Program-made: the position numbers and the translations under genes
The notes under the pieces: model-generated
What the model saw: the letters and a program-made list of their open reading frames with translations, nothing else
Told to the model about the DNA's origin: nothing
Database searches by the model: none
Source: Alcanivorax sp. S71-1-4
GTDB lineage: Bacteria > Pseudomonadota > Gammaproteobacteria > Pseudomonadales > Alcanivoracaceae
Direction: 5' to 3'
DNA length: 64,000 nucleotides
Assembly: GCF_009846755.1 (NCBI RefSeq)
Contig: NZ_AQOR01000001.1
Location: 1 to 64,000 of the forward strand
Shown: one piece after another, positions 8,514 to 21,261 of the stretch
How positions within the stretch are numbered: the first letter of the stretch is position 1
Layout: every line of letters starts with the position of its first letter

Positions 8514-8532
8514 AGAAATCGTTATCATTCTC
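8514..8532 (-). promoter_or_regulatory. Fur-box-like site
   Basis: Read on the minus strand, GAGAATGATAACGATTTCT matches 13 of 19 positions of the Fur consensus, including the central AATGATAA core. It lies 51 bp upstream of the DUF3649 start, in a position suited to blocking its promoter. The gene content behind it (iron-reduction type membrane operon) supports the call. Confidence 0.6.
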
Positions 8533-8568
8533 CCAGCATCACTGGCTGGATGCAATCAAGGGGCCGGG

Positions 8569-9582
8569 TCAGGGAGTGACCTGGAATCGCAGCACGCCGA
8601 TCAACTGCCCCCCCTCGGTGATGACTCGCACGCGCCAGCGACCGGCCGGCACAGCGGGGAAATTGCGCTTGTGTGTCCAGGCGCGATAACCCTGCTGGCG
8701 GCCGCCACGGATATCCAGTGGAATGCGGTCCACCTCGGCGCCGTCCTGATACCAGACGTGATAGATGCGCTCGTTCAGGCCGCGCGGTGCCCGGATGGCC
8801 GTGTAGGCGAACAGGCCATTGCTGCGCAACGTGGCGCTGTCGAGCTGTGCGATGCTCTCGCCGGGCGTCCGCTCGCCATTGTTCAGCTCGGTGGTGACGG
8901 CCACGTCGGTCAGTCGCAGCGTGGCCGGCGGAATCCAGGTATGCACCAGGTATACCAGCGCGCCCAGTGACAGCATCATCAGGCCCACCAGGGGGGCTCG
9001 CCACCAGCGGCCCAGTGGCACGGTCTGCGCCAGGCTCGGGAACGACAGGATGGCGGTGATCAGCGTGGCAAGCCGGTAGCTTTCGGCGGTGGTCAGGTGC
9101 AGCAGGATGGGCAGTGCCGTCAGCAGTACGGCGAACAGTGTCAGCGAATGGAACGCCAGGTACTGCCAGCGCCGCCGCGCCAGCCACTTGTAGTACAGCG
9201 GATCGACCACGGAAATCAGCGCCGCCGCCATGAGCAGCCCGGTGAAGACCAGCTGGCCGCTGTCCCAGGTGGTGGCGAGCACAAAGAATGGCAGCACGAA
9301 GAACAGGCTTTCCTGATGCACCATCTGCGTCAGGAAGGCCAGCACCGGCGGTGGCAGCTGGACCCCGAAGCGAGCGGCAATCCCCCGCCGCAGCACGTTT
9401 TCCAGCGTCAGCCAGACCCAGCTCACCAGCATCATGATGGCGATCATCTGGGCCAGGCTTTCCTTGCGTTCCACCAGCACCAGGCTGGCCACGCCGGAGA
9501 CAAAGCCAAACAGCGCGATCAGTCCCGGGTGGCGGCGGGCCATGTCGATCAGCCAGAGAATCAGGGATTTCAGTCGTTGCAT
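8569..9582 (-). CDS. DUF5924/DUF2914 family membrane protein
   Basis: A 337-residue protein. Residues 1-220 hold about seven hydrophobic helices. The C-terminal 110 residues are a beta-rich domain ending '[20 protein letters not shown]' that fits DUF2914, a family proposed to bind carbohydrate or peptide ligands. The combination matches the DUF5924 annotation. Start ATG 9582 begins '[20 protein letters not shown]'; the longer frame upstream translates a cysteine- and arginine-rich leader that looks non-coding. It is divergent from htpG. Function is unknown. Confidence 0.7.
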   Translation of the reverse strand: MQRLKSLILWLIDMARRHPGLIALFGFVSGVASLVLVERKESLAQMIAIMMLVSWVWLTLENVLRRGIAARFGVQLPPPVLAFLTQMVHQESLFFVLPFFVLATTWDSGQLVFTGLLMAAALISVVDPLYYKWLARRRWQYLAFHSLTLFAVLLTALPILLHLTTAESYRLATLITAILSFPSLAQTVPLGRWWRAPLVGLMMLSLGALVYLVHTWIPPATLRLTDVAVTTELNNGERTPGESIAQLDSATLRSNGLFAYTAIRAPRGLNERIYHVWYQDGAEVDRIPLDIRGGRQQGYRAWTHKRNFPAVPAGRWRVRVITEGGQLIGVLRFQVTP

Positions 9583-9758
9583 GCTGTTATCGGAATGACA
9601 GAGTTCGCCCAAGGATACCGGCCGCCTGCCACCGCCGCAGCGGCGTTTACAGTTTTTTAGTCTGGCGGCCCGGGGTTGAAAACCCGGCGGGCAGCCCCAG
9701 AAAGCGCCCATCTGCATTACTGAACCGGCACACTGAACCAGAGAGGATATTCAGCACC

Positions 9759-11666
9759 ATGGCGGAGACAGCCCGGACCGAAAAACGCGAATTCCAGACG
9801 GAAGTGAAACAGCTGCTGCACCTGATGGTGCACTCGCTCTATTCAAACAAGGAGATTTTCCTGCGTGAGCTGATCTCCAACGCCTCGGATGCGGGTGACA
9901 AGCTGTCCTTCCTGGCATTGCAGGATGACAGCCTGTTCGAGGGTGACGGCGACCTGCGCATCTGGATCGAGCCGGACAAAGAGGCCGGCACCCTGACGCT
10001 GCGCGACAATGGCATCGGCATGACCCGTGACGAGGTGGTGGCCAACCTCGGCACCATCGCGCGTTCTGGCACGGCGGAATTCCTGAAGCAGCTGAGCGGC
10101 GACCAGAAGAAGGATTCACGTCTGATCGGCCAGTTCGGTGTGGGCTTCTACAGCGCCTTTATCGTCGCCAGCCGGGTCGAGGTGTTCACCCGCAAGGCCG
10201 GCGCACCGGCCAGCGAAGGTGTGTACTGGTCCAGCGAAGGCGATGGCCAGTTTGAACTGGGCGAGGCTGAACTGGCCGAGCGCGGCACCCGTCTGGTACT
10301 GCATCTGCGAGACGATGAAAAAGAGTTCCTGGACGGCTGGCGGCTGAAATCCCTGGTGCGCAAATACAGCGACCATGTGGCGGTGCCGGTGATGATGCGC
10401 GAAGAACCGGCCCCGGCAGAGGATGGCGGCGACCCGCCGGCGCCCGCCTGGGAACAGGTCAACGCCGCCACGGCCCTGTGGACGCGCGGCAAGTCGGAGA
10501 TCAGTGACGAGGAATATCAGGATTTCTACAAGCACGTGTCGCACGACTACAGTGATGCGCTCACCTGGAGCCACAACCGGGTGGAAGGCAAGCTCGACTA
10601 CACCTCGCTGTTGTACGTGCCGGGCAAGGCGCCGTTTGATCTCTGGCAGCGTGAGGCGCCGCGCGGGCTGAAGTTGTATGTACAACGCGTGTTCATCATG
10701 GACGACGCGGAACAGTTCCTGCCGCTGTACCTGCGCTTTATCAAGGGCGTGATCGACAGCAACGACCTGTCGCTGAACGTGTCACGGGAAATCCTGCAGA
10801 ACGACCGCACGGTGACGGCACTGAAAGCCGCCATGACCAAGCGCGCGCTCGGCATGCTGGAAAAACTGGCCGACAACGACGCGGAAAAATACCAGCAGTT
10901 CTGGGATGAGTTCGGCGCGGTATTGAAAGAAGGCCCGGCGGAAGATTATGCCAACCGTGAGGCCATCGCCAAACTGCTGCGTTTTGCCTCGACCCATACC
11001 GGCGAGGCGACGCAGAACGTCAGCCTGGCGGATTACGTGGGCCGCATGAAGGAAGGCCAGAAAGCCATCTACTATGTGGTGGCCGACGGTCACCGCAATG
11101 CCACCGGCAGCCCGCATCTGGAAGTGTTCCGCAAGAAAGGCATCGAGGTGCTGCTGCTGTCGGATCGCATTGATGAATGGCTGATGAGCCACCTCAATGA
11201 ATTCGACGGCACTCCGCTCCAGGACGTGGCGCGCGGTGCCCTGGACCTGGGTGAGCTGGAAGACGAAGCCGAGAAGAAGGCGCATGAGGAAACCGACAAG
11301 CAGTTCGCGTCGCTGACGGCAGAAATCGCCAAGATACTGGAGGCCGATGTGGAGAGCGTGCGCACCACCTATCGGCTGACGGACTCACCGGCCTGTCTGG
11401 TGGTGGCCGAGCACGACATGGGGGCGCAGATGCGCCGCATTCTCGAGGCCGCAGGCCAGAACGTACCGGATTCCAAGCCGATCCTGGAGATCAATCCGGA
11501 ACATCCGCTGGTGCAGCGGCTGAACCAGGAAGGCAGCGATGAACGTACCCGTGATCTGGTCATGGTGATCTACGAGCAGGCACGGCTGGCCGGTGGCGAC
11601 AATCTGAAAGATGCCTCAGCCTACGTACAACGCATCAACAAACTCCTGCTGGAATTGAGCCGCTGA
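9759..11666 (+). CDS. htpG: Molecular chaperone HtpG (Hsp90)
   Basis: A 635-residue cytosolic Hsp90. The GHKL ATPase domain shows '[17 protein letters not shown]' (with the catalytic Glu and the ATP-binding Asn), '[11 protein letters not shown]' and '[11 protein letters not shown]'. The middle domain has '[10 protein letters not shown]' with the conserved catalytic-loop Arg. The C-terminal dimerisation domain ends at a normal length. NASDAGDKL has Gly where Ala, Cys or Leu is more usual, a minor variation. ATG at 9759 follows GAGAGGATATT. It is a single gene with a long palindromic repeat just after its stop. No sigma-32-type promoter could be fixed by eye. Confidence 0.98.
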   Translation: MAETARTEKREFQTEVKQLLHLMVHSLYSNKEIFLRELISNASDAGDKLSFLALQDDSLFEGDGDLRIWIEPDKEAGTLTLRDNGIGMTRDEVVANLGTIARSGTAEFLKQLSGDQKKDSRLIGQFGVGFYSAFIVASRVEVFTRKAGAPASEGVYWSSEGDGQFELGEAELAERGTRLVLHLRDDEKEFLDGWRLKSLVRKYSDHVAVPVMMREEPAPAEDGGDPPAPAWEQVNAATALWTRGKSEISDEEYQDFYKHVSHDYSDALTWSHNRVEGKLDYTSLLYVPGKAPFDLWQREAPRGLKLYVQRVFIMDDAEQFLPLYLRFIKGVIDSNDLSLNVSREILQNDRTVTALKAAMTKRALGMLEKLADNDAEKYQQFWDEFGAVLKEGPAEDYANREAIAKLLRFASTHTGEATQNVSLADYVGRMKEGQKAIYYVVADGHRNATGSPHLEVFRKKGIEVLLLSDRIDEWLMSHLNEFDGTPLQDVARGALDLGELEDEAEKKAHEETDKQFASLTAEIAKILEADVESVRTTYRLTDSPACLVVAEHDMGAQMRRILEAAGQNVPDSKPILEINPEHPLVQRLNQEGSDERTRDLVMVIYEQARLAGGDNLKDASAYVQRINKLLLELSR

Positions 11667-11669
11667 GCA

Positions 11670-11833
11670 GTAGGGTGGGTAGAGCGCAGCGAAACCCACC
11701 GGGCCCATGCCGGTTATCCACTCCCGCAAAACCATCGAAACTACCCTCTACGAAGGTGGGTAGTTTCGCTGGTTTTATGCGAGCAGTGTGCTACATGGTC
11801 CCGGTGGGTTTCGCTGCGCTCTACCCACCCTAC
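11670..11833. repeat. 164-bp palindromic repeat with perfect 34-bp arms
   Basis: The outer arms, GTAGGGTGGGTAGAGCGCAG... at 11670-11703 and its exact reverse complement at 11800-11833, match over 34 bp. Inside is a second imperfect hairpin (11726-11746 with 11758-11780). A second copy starts at 63823. It lies just downstream of htpG and would act as a hairpin in RNA or a cruciform in DNA. Dispersed structure of this type suggests a REP- or MITE-like element. Confidence 0.85.
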
Positions 11834-11888
11834 CCCAAAGTTTGATTATGGCCGGAAGAGCCAACGGCAAAACCAACCCTCGCACCAT

Positions 11889-13313
11889 TCACGGCGCCGC
11901 CACACTCCCTTCATAAACGGCCTCGCATTCCTCATCCATCTCCACCAGCGACAACCCCTGCCGTAGCAGATCCAGAGGCGCCCCCAGCAGTGCTTTCACA
12001 TAGCTGACCGATTGCACGCGCGGCGATGAAAACGGCCCGGTGATGCCCTGCTCCATGATCGCGCAGCCGCGCCGGTCGACGACGGCCACGCGGGTGTTGC
12101 TGAAGCGGCGTTTGCCCAGGTCGATGTCGCCCAGCATCACCAGCCGGTTTTTTTCTGTCGCCATGGCGGTGTCGCGGGCGTGGGCGATGCCGTCGTGGAT
12201 GGTCCAGTCGGACATCAGTGCGGCGATGTCGGAGCTGCCCTGGGTGCGGTCGAACAGGCGCGCAAAGCCGGCGCCCTTGGTGGCCGCAATACCCAGCGGG
12301 CCGGCGAACGCCAACGCGCCGAGATCGACCAGATTGAAACGTTGCGTGCTCTGATAACGAGACAGTTCCTGGTCGATATCCAGCCCCTCGATAACCAGTT
12401 GATCGCCGCGCAAGGTGGCGTCGCCATTCAGTTGCGCCAGCCAGTCATCCAGGCTGCGGCCACGGGTGCGCAATGAGGCGGTAAAGGCAAGCTGGCCACT
12501 GGCCTGCTGATCCGGCGAGAGCTGTTGCAGGAATTGCTGCAGGGAAAAATTGTGCAGCGACAGTGTGAGATCGTAGACCGGCGTTTCGTCGGAATAATCC
12601 ACGGTCAGCGACCCTTCGCTGGCGCCGTCAAGCAGGCGCGCGCGCACGTTGACCAGCGCGAGCAACCCGTCATCAGCATCAATATCGAATGCAACATCGC
12701 TGGCAGGTGTACCGTTAATATCCAGTGTGTCGGCCTGAAGCTGGCCTTGCAGCGCCACGCGCTGGATAAACGGCGCGTCACCGGCTTGCAGATGAATATC
12801 GCGCAGGTCCAGTGTGAGTGACCGGGTGTCGAACGTCTGTGAGGCGCCCTGGGTCTGCTGCGTCAGTGACAGGGTGCCGTTTTCTACATGCAGGCTGGCA
12901 AGGCGGAATCCGCGACCGTTGTCCGGCGCGGCCTGCGTGCGTTGCAGATTCAGATGGCCCTCCGTGTCGCGCACCAGGTGCAGCGAGGGAGACGCCAGGG
13001 TGACGCTGCGCAATACCGGTTCGCCGCGCCAGAGCGTGGCCCAGCGCAGGCTGATCTCCACTTTGTCGGCGCTGGCTACCTGGGTTTCGCCCTGCATCAG
13101 GCTGAGGTCTTCCGCGCTGACGCGGGGAGAAGGGAACCAGCGCAGCGTCAGCGGCCCGCCGATATCCAGTGTGGCGTTGAGTCGCTCGGCGACGGCCTGT
13201 TCGAGGGCGTCGCGATAGGTGTCCGTGTCGATACGGCTGATCACCAGCGTGGTGATTGTGGCCAGCAACACCAGCACGGCCAGTGCAATGAGCGTGATAC
13301 GGCGGAAAGTCAT
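11889..13313 (-). CDS. AsmA family protein
   Basis: A 474-residue protein. It has a single N-terminal membrane anchor ('ITLIALAVLVLLATITTLVI') followed by the AsmA entry sequence 'IDTDTYRDALEQAVAERLN' and a long beta-rich periplasmic region. The C-terminal 'LALVNVRARLLDGASEGSL' and 'GDIDLGKRRFSNTRVAVV' segments are AsmA_2-like. AsmA-like proteins are now seen as bridge-like or outer-membrane-homeostasis factors at the inner membrane. The start ATG 13313 is chosen because the longer frame lacks a signal and translates poorly. It lies 28 bp downstream of recG on the same strand and could be cotranscribed. It is shorter than E. coli AsmA (about 617 residues). Confidence 0.85.
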   Translation of the reverse strand: MTFRRITLIALAVLVLLATITTLVISRIDTDTYRDALEQAVAERLNATLDIGGPLTLRWFPSPRVSAEDLSLMQGETQVASADKVEISLRWATLWRGEPVLRSVTLASPSLHLVRDTEGHLNLQRTQAAPDNGRGFRLASLHVENGTLSLTQQTQGASQTFDTRSLTLDLRDIHLQAGDAPFIQRVALQGQLQADTLDINGTPASDVAFDIDADDGLLALVNVRARLLDGASEGSLTVDYSDETPVYDLTLSLHNFSLQQFLQQLSPDQQASGQLAFTASLRTRGRSLDDWLAQLNGDATLRGDQLVIEGLDIDQELSRYQSTQRFNLVDLGALAFAGPLGIAATKGAGFARLFDRTQGSSDIAALMSDWTIHDGIAHARDTAMATEKNRLVMLGDIDLGKRRFSNTRVAVVDRRGCAIMEQGITGPFSSPRVQSVSYVKALLGAPLDLLRQGLSLVEMDEECEAVYEGSVAAP

Positions 13314-13341
13314 CCTGTTCTCCCGGTCTATCACAAAAAGA

Positions 13342-15420
13342 TCAGACGTCGGCGTAACCCTCGGCGCCCTTGAGCCAGCGGCGTAACAGGGCGTCGGCGT
13401 TTGCCGGGTGATCGGCCAGCAAGCGTTCGGCCATGTCACGCGCCGGCACCATCAGGGCCTCGTCGCGCATCAGGTCAGCAATGCGAAACGCCAGCTCGCC
13501 AGTCTGCCGTGTACCGAGCCATTCGCCGGGGCCGCGCAGGCGCAGGTCCTCTTCAGCGATGCGGAAGCCGTCGCCGGTGTCGCGCATCACGGCCAGCCGT
13601 CGCTTGGCAGTTTGCGACAGCGGTGTCTGGTACAGCAGCACGCAGTAACTTTTGCCGCCACCGCGCCCTACCCGGCCGCGCAGCTGGTGTAGCTGGGACA
13701 ACCCGAGGCGCTCGGCGTTCTCCATCACCATCAGTGTGGCGTTGGGCACGTCCACGCCGACTTCGATCACGGTGGTGGCCACCAGCAGGTGCGCCTCGCC
13801 GCTGGCGAAACGGGCCATGGCGGCGGCTTTGTCTTTCGGCTTCATGCGGCCGTGCACCAACTCGATGGTGAGGTCGGGCAAGGCGGCTTTCAGGTCTTCC
13901 CAGGTGGCCTCGGCCGCCTGGGCCTGCAAGGTGTCCGACTCTTCGATCAGGGTGCAGACCCAGTACGCCTGCGTGCCTTTCGCGGCGGCCGCATGCACGC
14001 GCTGGATCACATCGGCGCGCCGGCTGGCGGCGGGCAGTGCCAGTGTCTCGATCGGCTCGCGTCCGGGCGGCAGTTCGTCGATCACCGATGTGTCGAGGTC
14101 GCCGTACAGGCTCATCGCCAGGGTGCGCGGGATCGGCGTGGCGGTCAGCACCAGTTGGTGCGGTACCTGATTGTCCTGCCGGCCTTTCTCGCGCAACGCG
14201 AGCCGCTGGTGCACGCCGAAGCGGTGCTGTTCGTCGATGATGGTCAGCCCCAGCCGGTGAAACTGCACGGCTTCCTGAAACAGTGCGTGGGTGCCGACCA
14301 CCATGCCGGCGCTGCCGGCGGCGAGTTTTTCCAGCGCCTCGCGCCGGGCCTTCTGGCCCAGGCTGCCGGATAACCACAGCACTTCAATATCCAGCGGCGC
14401 CAGCCAGCGCCGAAAACTGGCCAGGTGCTGTTCGGCGAGCAGTTCGGTGGGCGCCATCAGCGCCACCTGATACCCGGATTCAATCGCCATCAGCGCAGCG
14501 GCGGCGGCCACCAGCGTTTTGCCCGCGCCCACGTCGCCCTGCACCAGGCGCAGCATCGGTGAAGGCAGTGCCAGATCAGCGGCGATTTCATGAATGACGC
14601 GCTGCTGGGCGCCAGTGAGGCTGAACGGCAGCCCGTCGCACAGGGCCGCGAACAGACGCTCGCCTTCGAGCACCGGCGCGCCGTGGGCTTTCTGGCCGGC
14701 GCGCTTGCTCAACATGCCGAGCTGGTGGGCGACCATTTCTTCCATCACCAGCCGCTGCACGGCCGGGTGGCCGCCGGAGAGCAGCATGTCCACCGGATCA
14801 TCGACGTTCGGGGCGTGCAGTTTGAGCAGGGCTTCGCGCAATGTAGGCAGGCCGTTGCGGGCCAGCAGGGCTTCCGGCAGCAGGTCGCGGGGCGGGTGCT
14901 GGTTCAGCAGCGCCAGTGCCTGTTGCATGAGCGTGCGCAGGCTGCGCTGTTGCACGCCCTCGGTGGTCGGGTACACCGGCGTCAGGCTCTTGTGCAGCGC
15001 CGGCAGGGCATCGTCGTCGGCAAGCTCGTAGTCCGGGTGGAAAAACTCCAGCCCGGTACCGCCCACACGCACTTCGCCATAGACGCGAATGCGGCGGCCG
15101 CGTTCCAGGTTGTTTTTCTGCGCGGCACTGAAATGAAAAAAGCGCAGGCTGATCATGCCGGTGCCGTCGCTGACTTTGCACAGCAGGCTGCGACGTTTGC
15201 CGAACAGAATGTCGGCGGCCATGATCTCGCCTTCCACCACGACATGCTGCTCGGGGCGCAGGCGGCCAATGGGTGCGATGCGGGTGCGGTCTTCATAGCG
15301 GAAGGGCAGATGGAACAGCAGGTCTTCCACGGTGTGGATGCCGAGTTTCGCCAGCCGCGTGGCCGCGCGGGGGCCGACGCCCCGCAGCGAACCCACGGCG
15401 CGTGCGGCCAGCTCGCTCAA
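13342..15420 (-). CDS. recG: ATP-dependent DNA helicase RecG
   Basis: A 692-residue SF2 helicase that remodels stalled replication forks and Holliday junctions. The N-terminal wedge/OB region contains 'GVGPRAATRLAKLGIHTVEDLLFHLPFRYED'-type sequence. Walker A is GDVGAGKT, motif II is DEQH ('TIIDEQHRFGVHQR'), motif III 'LTATPIPRTLAM', and motif VI 'QLRGRVGRGG'. Full length. The start is TTG at 15420, overlapping the oxyR stop in TTGA; this gives the normal RecG N-terminus (MSELAARAVG), and translational coupling to oxyR is likely. Confidence 0.97.
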   Translation of the reverse strand: MSELAARAVGSLRGVGPRAATRLAKLGIHTVEDLLFHLPFRYEDRTRIAPIGRLRPEQHVVVEGEIMAADILFGKRRSLLCKVSDGTGMISLRFFHFSAAQKNNLERGRRIRVYGEVRVGGTGLEFFHPDYELADDDALPALHKSLTPVYPTTEGVQQRSLRTLMQQALALLNQHPPRDLLPEALLARNGLPTLREALLKLHAPNVDDPVDMLLSGGHPAVQRLVMEEMVAHQLGMLSKRAGQKAHGAPVLEGERLFAALCDGLPFSLTGAQQRVIHEIAADLALPSPMLRLVQGDVGAGKTLVAAAAALMAIESGYQVALMAPTELLAEQHLASFRRWLAPLDIEVLWLSGSLGQKARREALEKLAAGSAGMVVGTHALFQEAVQFHRLGLTIIDEQHRFGVHQRLALREKGRQDNQVPHQLVLTATPIPRTLAMSLYGDLDTSVIDELPPGREPIETLALPAASRRADVIQRVHAAAAKGTQAYWVCTLIEESDTLQAQAAEATWEDLKAALPDLTIELVHGRMKPKDKAAAMARFASGEAHLLVATTVIEVGVDVPNATLMVMENAERLGLSQLHQLRGRVGRGGGKSYCVLLYQTPLSQTAKRRLAVMRDTGDGFRIAEEDLRLRGPGEWLGTRQTGELAFRIADLMRDEALMVPARDMAERLLADHPANADALLRRWLKGAEGYADV

Positions 15421-16319
15421 TGGCCGAGACCTTCCTTCGGTACGGCCTGGCGGACCACCTCGATGGCTTTCGGGCGGGGGAAGCTGTCGCGCCAGACCAG
15501 CGCGATGGTGCGCATCGGCACCGGCTTCACGAACGGCCGCACCACGAACGCATCTTCCTTGTAGCCGTGACTGTTGAGCGCGGAATCCGGCAGGATGGTG
15601 ATACCCAGGCCGCCCGCGACCATGTGCCGCAACGTTTCCAGCGAGCCCCCTTCGATCTGCACCAGGTTCTTGTGCTTCTCGGAATCAATCGCCGGGCACA
15701 GCTCCAGGACCTGATCGCGGAAACAGTGGCCTTCACCGAGCAGCAGCAGGTTTTCTTCCAGCAGCTGGTCCGGGCGGATGGCTTTCTGTTTTTCCCATGG
15801 ATGGCCGGCGGGCAACAGCACGGAGAAGGATTCCTCGTACATGCGCGCGCGCACCAGACCGCCGCCGGAGAATGGCAGCGCGACGATGATCGCATCCAGC
15901 TCGCCGCGCTCCAGCTTGCCGCGCAGCACATGGGTGTAGTTTTCTTCGATGAACAACGGCATGCCCGGTGCGTTCTTGCGCACCTTCGGCACCATCACCG
16001 GGAACAGATAGGGCGCGACGGTGAAGATGGCGCCCAGCCGCAGCGGGCCGGCCAGCTGGTCGCGCTGGGTGTTGGCCAGTTGCTCCAGCAATTCGACCTG
16101 TTCCAGCACCCGCTGCGCCTGGGCGATCACCGGCTCGGCATCGGCGGTGACGCGCACCTCGCGCGGGCGGCGTTCAAACAGGCTCAGGCCAAGGTGCTCT
16201 TCCAGTTTGCGGATGGCAGCACTCAGCGTCGGCTGGCTGACGTGGCAGGCGTCGGCGGCGCGGCCGAAGTGTTTTTCCCGGGCCAGCGCCACCAGATAGC
16301 GAAGTTCTGTTAGTGTCAT
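15417..16319 (-). CDS. oxyR: Peroxide-sensing regulator OxyR (LysR family)
   Basis: A 300-residue LysR-type regulator. The N-terminal winged helix includes 'RAADACHVSQPTLSAAIRKL'. The OxyR-specific redox pair is present: Cys in GEGHCFRD and a second Cys nine residues on, equivalent to Cys199 and Cys208 of E. coli OxyR. On peroxide exposure these form a disulfide and activate antioxidant genes. The oxyR-recG order is common in gammaproteobacteria. The gene overlaps recG by 4 bp. It is divergent from the dehydrogenase gene at 16424. Confidence 0.95.
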   Translation of the reverse strand: MTLTELRYLVALAREKHFGRAADACHVSQPTLSAAIRKLEEHLGLSLFERRPREVRVTADAEPVIAQAQRVLEQVELLEQLANTQRDQLAGPLRLGAIFTVAPYLFPVMVPKVRKNAPGMPLFIEENYTHVLRGKLERGELDAIIVALPFSGGGLVRARMYEESFSVLLPAGHPWEKQKAIRPDQLLEENLLLLGEGHCFRDQVLELCPAIDSEKHKNLVQIEGGSLETLRHMVAGGLGITILPDSALNSHGYKEDAFVVRPFVKPVPMRTIALVWRDSFPRPKAIEVVRQAVPKEGLGH

Positions 16320-16423
16320 GACGTATACGTTAGCGGCCTATGGTAATCAGGTCTAGCTATGAATCATTGGGAATTAATAGGGGCAAATGCGGGGCCGGTC
16401 AAGGCATCTGCGGGACGTATCAC

Positions 16424-17254
16424 ATGGCACATATCCTGATCCTCGGCCTGGGCGACCTGGGCGCGGGCCTCGCCCGGGCACTGATGCGCGATGGCCACCG
16501 CCTCAGCGCCATCCGCCGCCGCAATGATGCGCCACCGGGGGTGGACCTGTACGCACAGGATATCCTTGAAGGCGCCCCGAGGCTGCCGCCGGATCAGGTG
16601 GACCTGCTCTATATCATCCTCACGCCGGACGGCCGCGATGAAGCGGCCTATCAGCGAGCATTTCTCGGCGCGCCTGCGCGCCTGCTGGATGCACTGGCCG
16701 CGCAGCAGCCGTTGCCGCCAGTGGTGTTTGTGTCCAGCACGGCCGTTTATGGCGAGGCCGAAGGCGTGGTGGATGAACTGACGCCGCCGCGCCCTGCCCG
16801 CTTTAATGGCCGCATTCTGCTGGCGGCGGAAGAAGAAATTTCCCTGCGCTCGGTGGGCACGAGCGTGCGCTTCTCCGGCATCTATGGGCCGGGACGCTTG
16901 CGTCTGTTGCGTCAGGTGGACGCCATCGCAGGTGGCGAAGCGCCGCCTGCGCCGGTGCTGACCAACCGCATTCACAGCGCGGATTGCGTCGGTCTGTTGC
17001 GGCATCTGGGTGAGCGCTGGCTGAAGAACGATGCGCCGCCGGCGGTGGTAATTGGTACGGACCCATGTCCGGTGCCGAATCTTGAGGTGCTGAACTGGCT
17101 GGGTGAGCAGACAGGCCATCCACTCGGGCTGGTGGTGCCTGAACAGGTGCCCGGGCGGGCTGTGCACAGTGAGTACCTGGGCGGCGGTCAGTATCGCCTG
17201 CTGCATCCGGATTACCGCAGCGGTTATCAGGCGGTCTTGCAGACGTTGCAGTGA
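16424..17254 (+). CDS. SDR-type NAD(P)-dependent dehydrogenase/epimerase (YeeZ-like)
   Basis: A 276-residue Rossmann protein. The nucleotide motif GLGDLGAGLAR is at residues 8-18, and the 'VVFVSSTAVYG' strand with Ser and a YG(E) variant resembles extended SDR proteins. 'SVRFSGIYGPGR' is a further extended-SDR signature. Overall pattern resembles YeeZ. The catalytic YxxxK is not evident, as in YeeZ-like members. The start ATG 16424 is preferred to the longer frame at 16340, because the Rossmann motif should lie near the N-terminus. Substrate unknown. It is divergent from oxyR. Confidence 0.75.
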   Translation: MAHILILGLGDLGAGLARALMRDGHRLSAIRRRNDAPPGVDLYAQDILEGAPRLPPDQVDLLYIILTPDGRDEAAYQRAFLGAPARLLDALAAQQPLPPVVFVSSTAVYGEAEGVVDELTPPRPARFNGRILLAAEEEISLRSVGTSVRFSGIYGPGRLRLLRQVDAIAGGEAPPAPVLTNRIHSADCVGLLRHLGERWLKNDAPPAVVIGTDPCPVPNLEVLNWLGEQTGHPLGLVVPEQVPGRAVHSEYLGGGQYRLLHPDYRSGYQAVLQTLQ

Positions 17255-17289
17255 ACGCGGGCGCGCTCGGCGCGCCCGCCGGATATCGA

Positions 17290-17676
17290 TTATTCGATAA
17301 CCATCACACCATCCATTTCCACCTGAGCGCCTTTCGGCAGCGAGGCAACGCCGATGGCTGCACGAGCGGGGTACGGCTGCTCAAAGTATTCCGCCATCAC
17401 TTCATTCACGGTGGCAAAGTGCCCCAGGTCGGTGAGGAAGATATTCAGCTTGACGATATTCTGCAGCGTGCCGCCGGCGGCTTCGCACACGGCGGTGAGG
17501 TTATCGAAGACCCGGCGGATCGAGACGCTGATATCACCCCCGACCAGCTCCATGCTGTCGGGGTCGAGCGGAATCTGGCCGCTGAGATAAACGGTGTCGC
17601 CGACCTTGATGGCCTGGGAGTAGGTGCCGATGGCGGCGGGCGCCTTGTCGGTCTGGATCGTGGATCGGTTGGGCAT
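17290..17676 (-). CDS. ridA: RidA family enamine/imine deaminase
   Basis: A 128-residue RidA protein that hydrolyses reactive enamines/imines such as 2-aminoacrylate made by PLP enzymes. Family signatures are '[12 protein letters not shown]', '[11 protein letters not shown]' and the C-terminal '[19 protein letters not shown]', which carries the catalytic Arg and the substrate-side Glu. Normal length. It follows spoT on the same strand with a 35-bp gap, a gene order seen in many gammaproteobacteria, and is probably in the rpoZ-spoT-ridA transcript. Confidence 0.93.
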   Translation of the reverse strand: MPNRSTIQTDKAPAAIGTYSQAIKVGDTVYLSGQIPLDPDSMELVGGDISVSIRRVFDNLTAVCEAAGGTLQNIVKLNIFLTDLGHFATVNEVMAEYFEQPYPARAAIGVASLPKGAQVEMDGVMVIE

Positions 17677-17711
17677 GTCGTTATCCTGTCTTGATCTGTG
17701 TGCCGGTGCGT

Positions 17712-19829
<2,118 letters not shown>

Positions 19830-20027
19830 AGGGGCGCCTTTTATTGCTTCAGTGGTGCATCACGGGCTGTAACGGATCGTTACACCCAAGCCTAAGTCTG
19901 AAGCCGGGCTTTGTCTACGGCGCTTTCTGACGAAAGCGCCGTGAGTGCTTGATAAAGCGGGGGTTTTGCTGGGGCCTGTTCACGCCGGAATCCGGTGGAT
20001 TCCAGTGTGAACAGGCTCAGGGAATGC

Positions 20028-20291
20028 TTATTCGCCGAACGATTCGGTCAGCAGCGCCAGTTCGTCGATCTCGCCGCTGCGGTCGGACAGGTCGTTGTCG
20101 ACGGAGTCGCGGGTCACATAGCCTTCCGCGATTTCACGCAGGGCGACCACGGACGGCTTGTCGTTTTCCCAGGCCACGCGGGGCTCTTTGCCGCCGGTCT
20201 GGAGCTGACGCGCGCGCTTGCTGGCGACCAGCACCAGTTCAAAGCGGTTGTCGAGTTTTTCCAGGCAATCTTCAACGGTGACGCGGGCCAT
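20028..20291 (-). CDS. rpoZ: RNA polymerase omega subunit
   Basis: An 87-residue protein beginning [20 protein letters not shown] and containing the '[14 protein letters not shown]' signature of omega. It stabilises the beta-prime subunit and forms part of the ppGpp site. The gmk-rpoZ-spoT order is the standard gammaproteobacterial cluster. It lies 64 bp after gmk. Confidence 0.97.
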   Translation of the reverse strand: MARVTVEDCLEKLDNRFELVLVASKRARQLQTGGKEPRVAWENDKPSVVALREIAEGYVTRDSVDNDLSDRSGEIDELALLTESFGE

Positions 20292-20355
20292 GCTGTTACC
20301 TCAATAAGTGCTTGATGCGGTGCGCACCCGTCTGGCGGGCGCCGGACGGGCGATT

Positions 20356-21075
<720 letters not shown>

Positions 21076-21171
21076 TCAATGGGCGGTGTCAAAACGGCAG
21101 CTGGCTTGCCGGCGGCCGGAAGGTGCTTCCGCAAGCCGTGCCATGTCGATGAATCAGAGTGGCTGGTTTCG

Positions 21172-21207
21172 ATTGGTCGATACATATCTTTCAATTGGTC
21201 GACATAT
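21172..21207. promoter_or_regulatory. Direct repeats ATTGGTCGA-(TA)CATAT
   Basis: ATTGGTCGATACATAT at 21172-21187 and ATTGGTCGACATAT at 21194-21207 are near-identical direct repeats 22 bp apart, 55-90 bp upstream of the DUF4143 ATPase gene. They could be a two-site operator; the binding protein is unknown. Confidence 0.35.
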
Positions 21208-21261
21208 TGCCTTTCGATCAGTCAGAATGACCGGGTTTGATGATGTCATGAGGGAAGCCGG

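Noticed and set aside
14590-15564. 324-residue open frame antisense to recG
   Set aside because: Opposite strand of recG; no motif.
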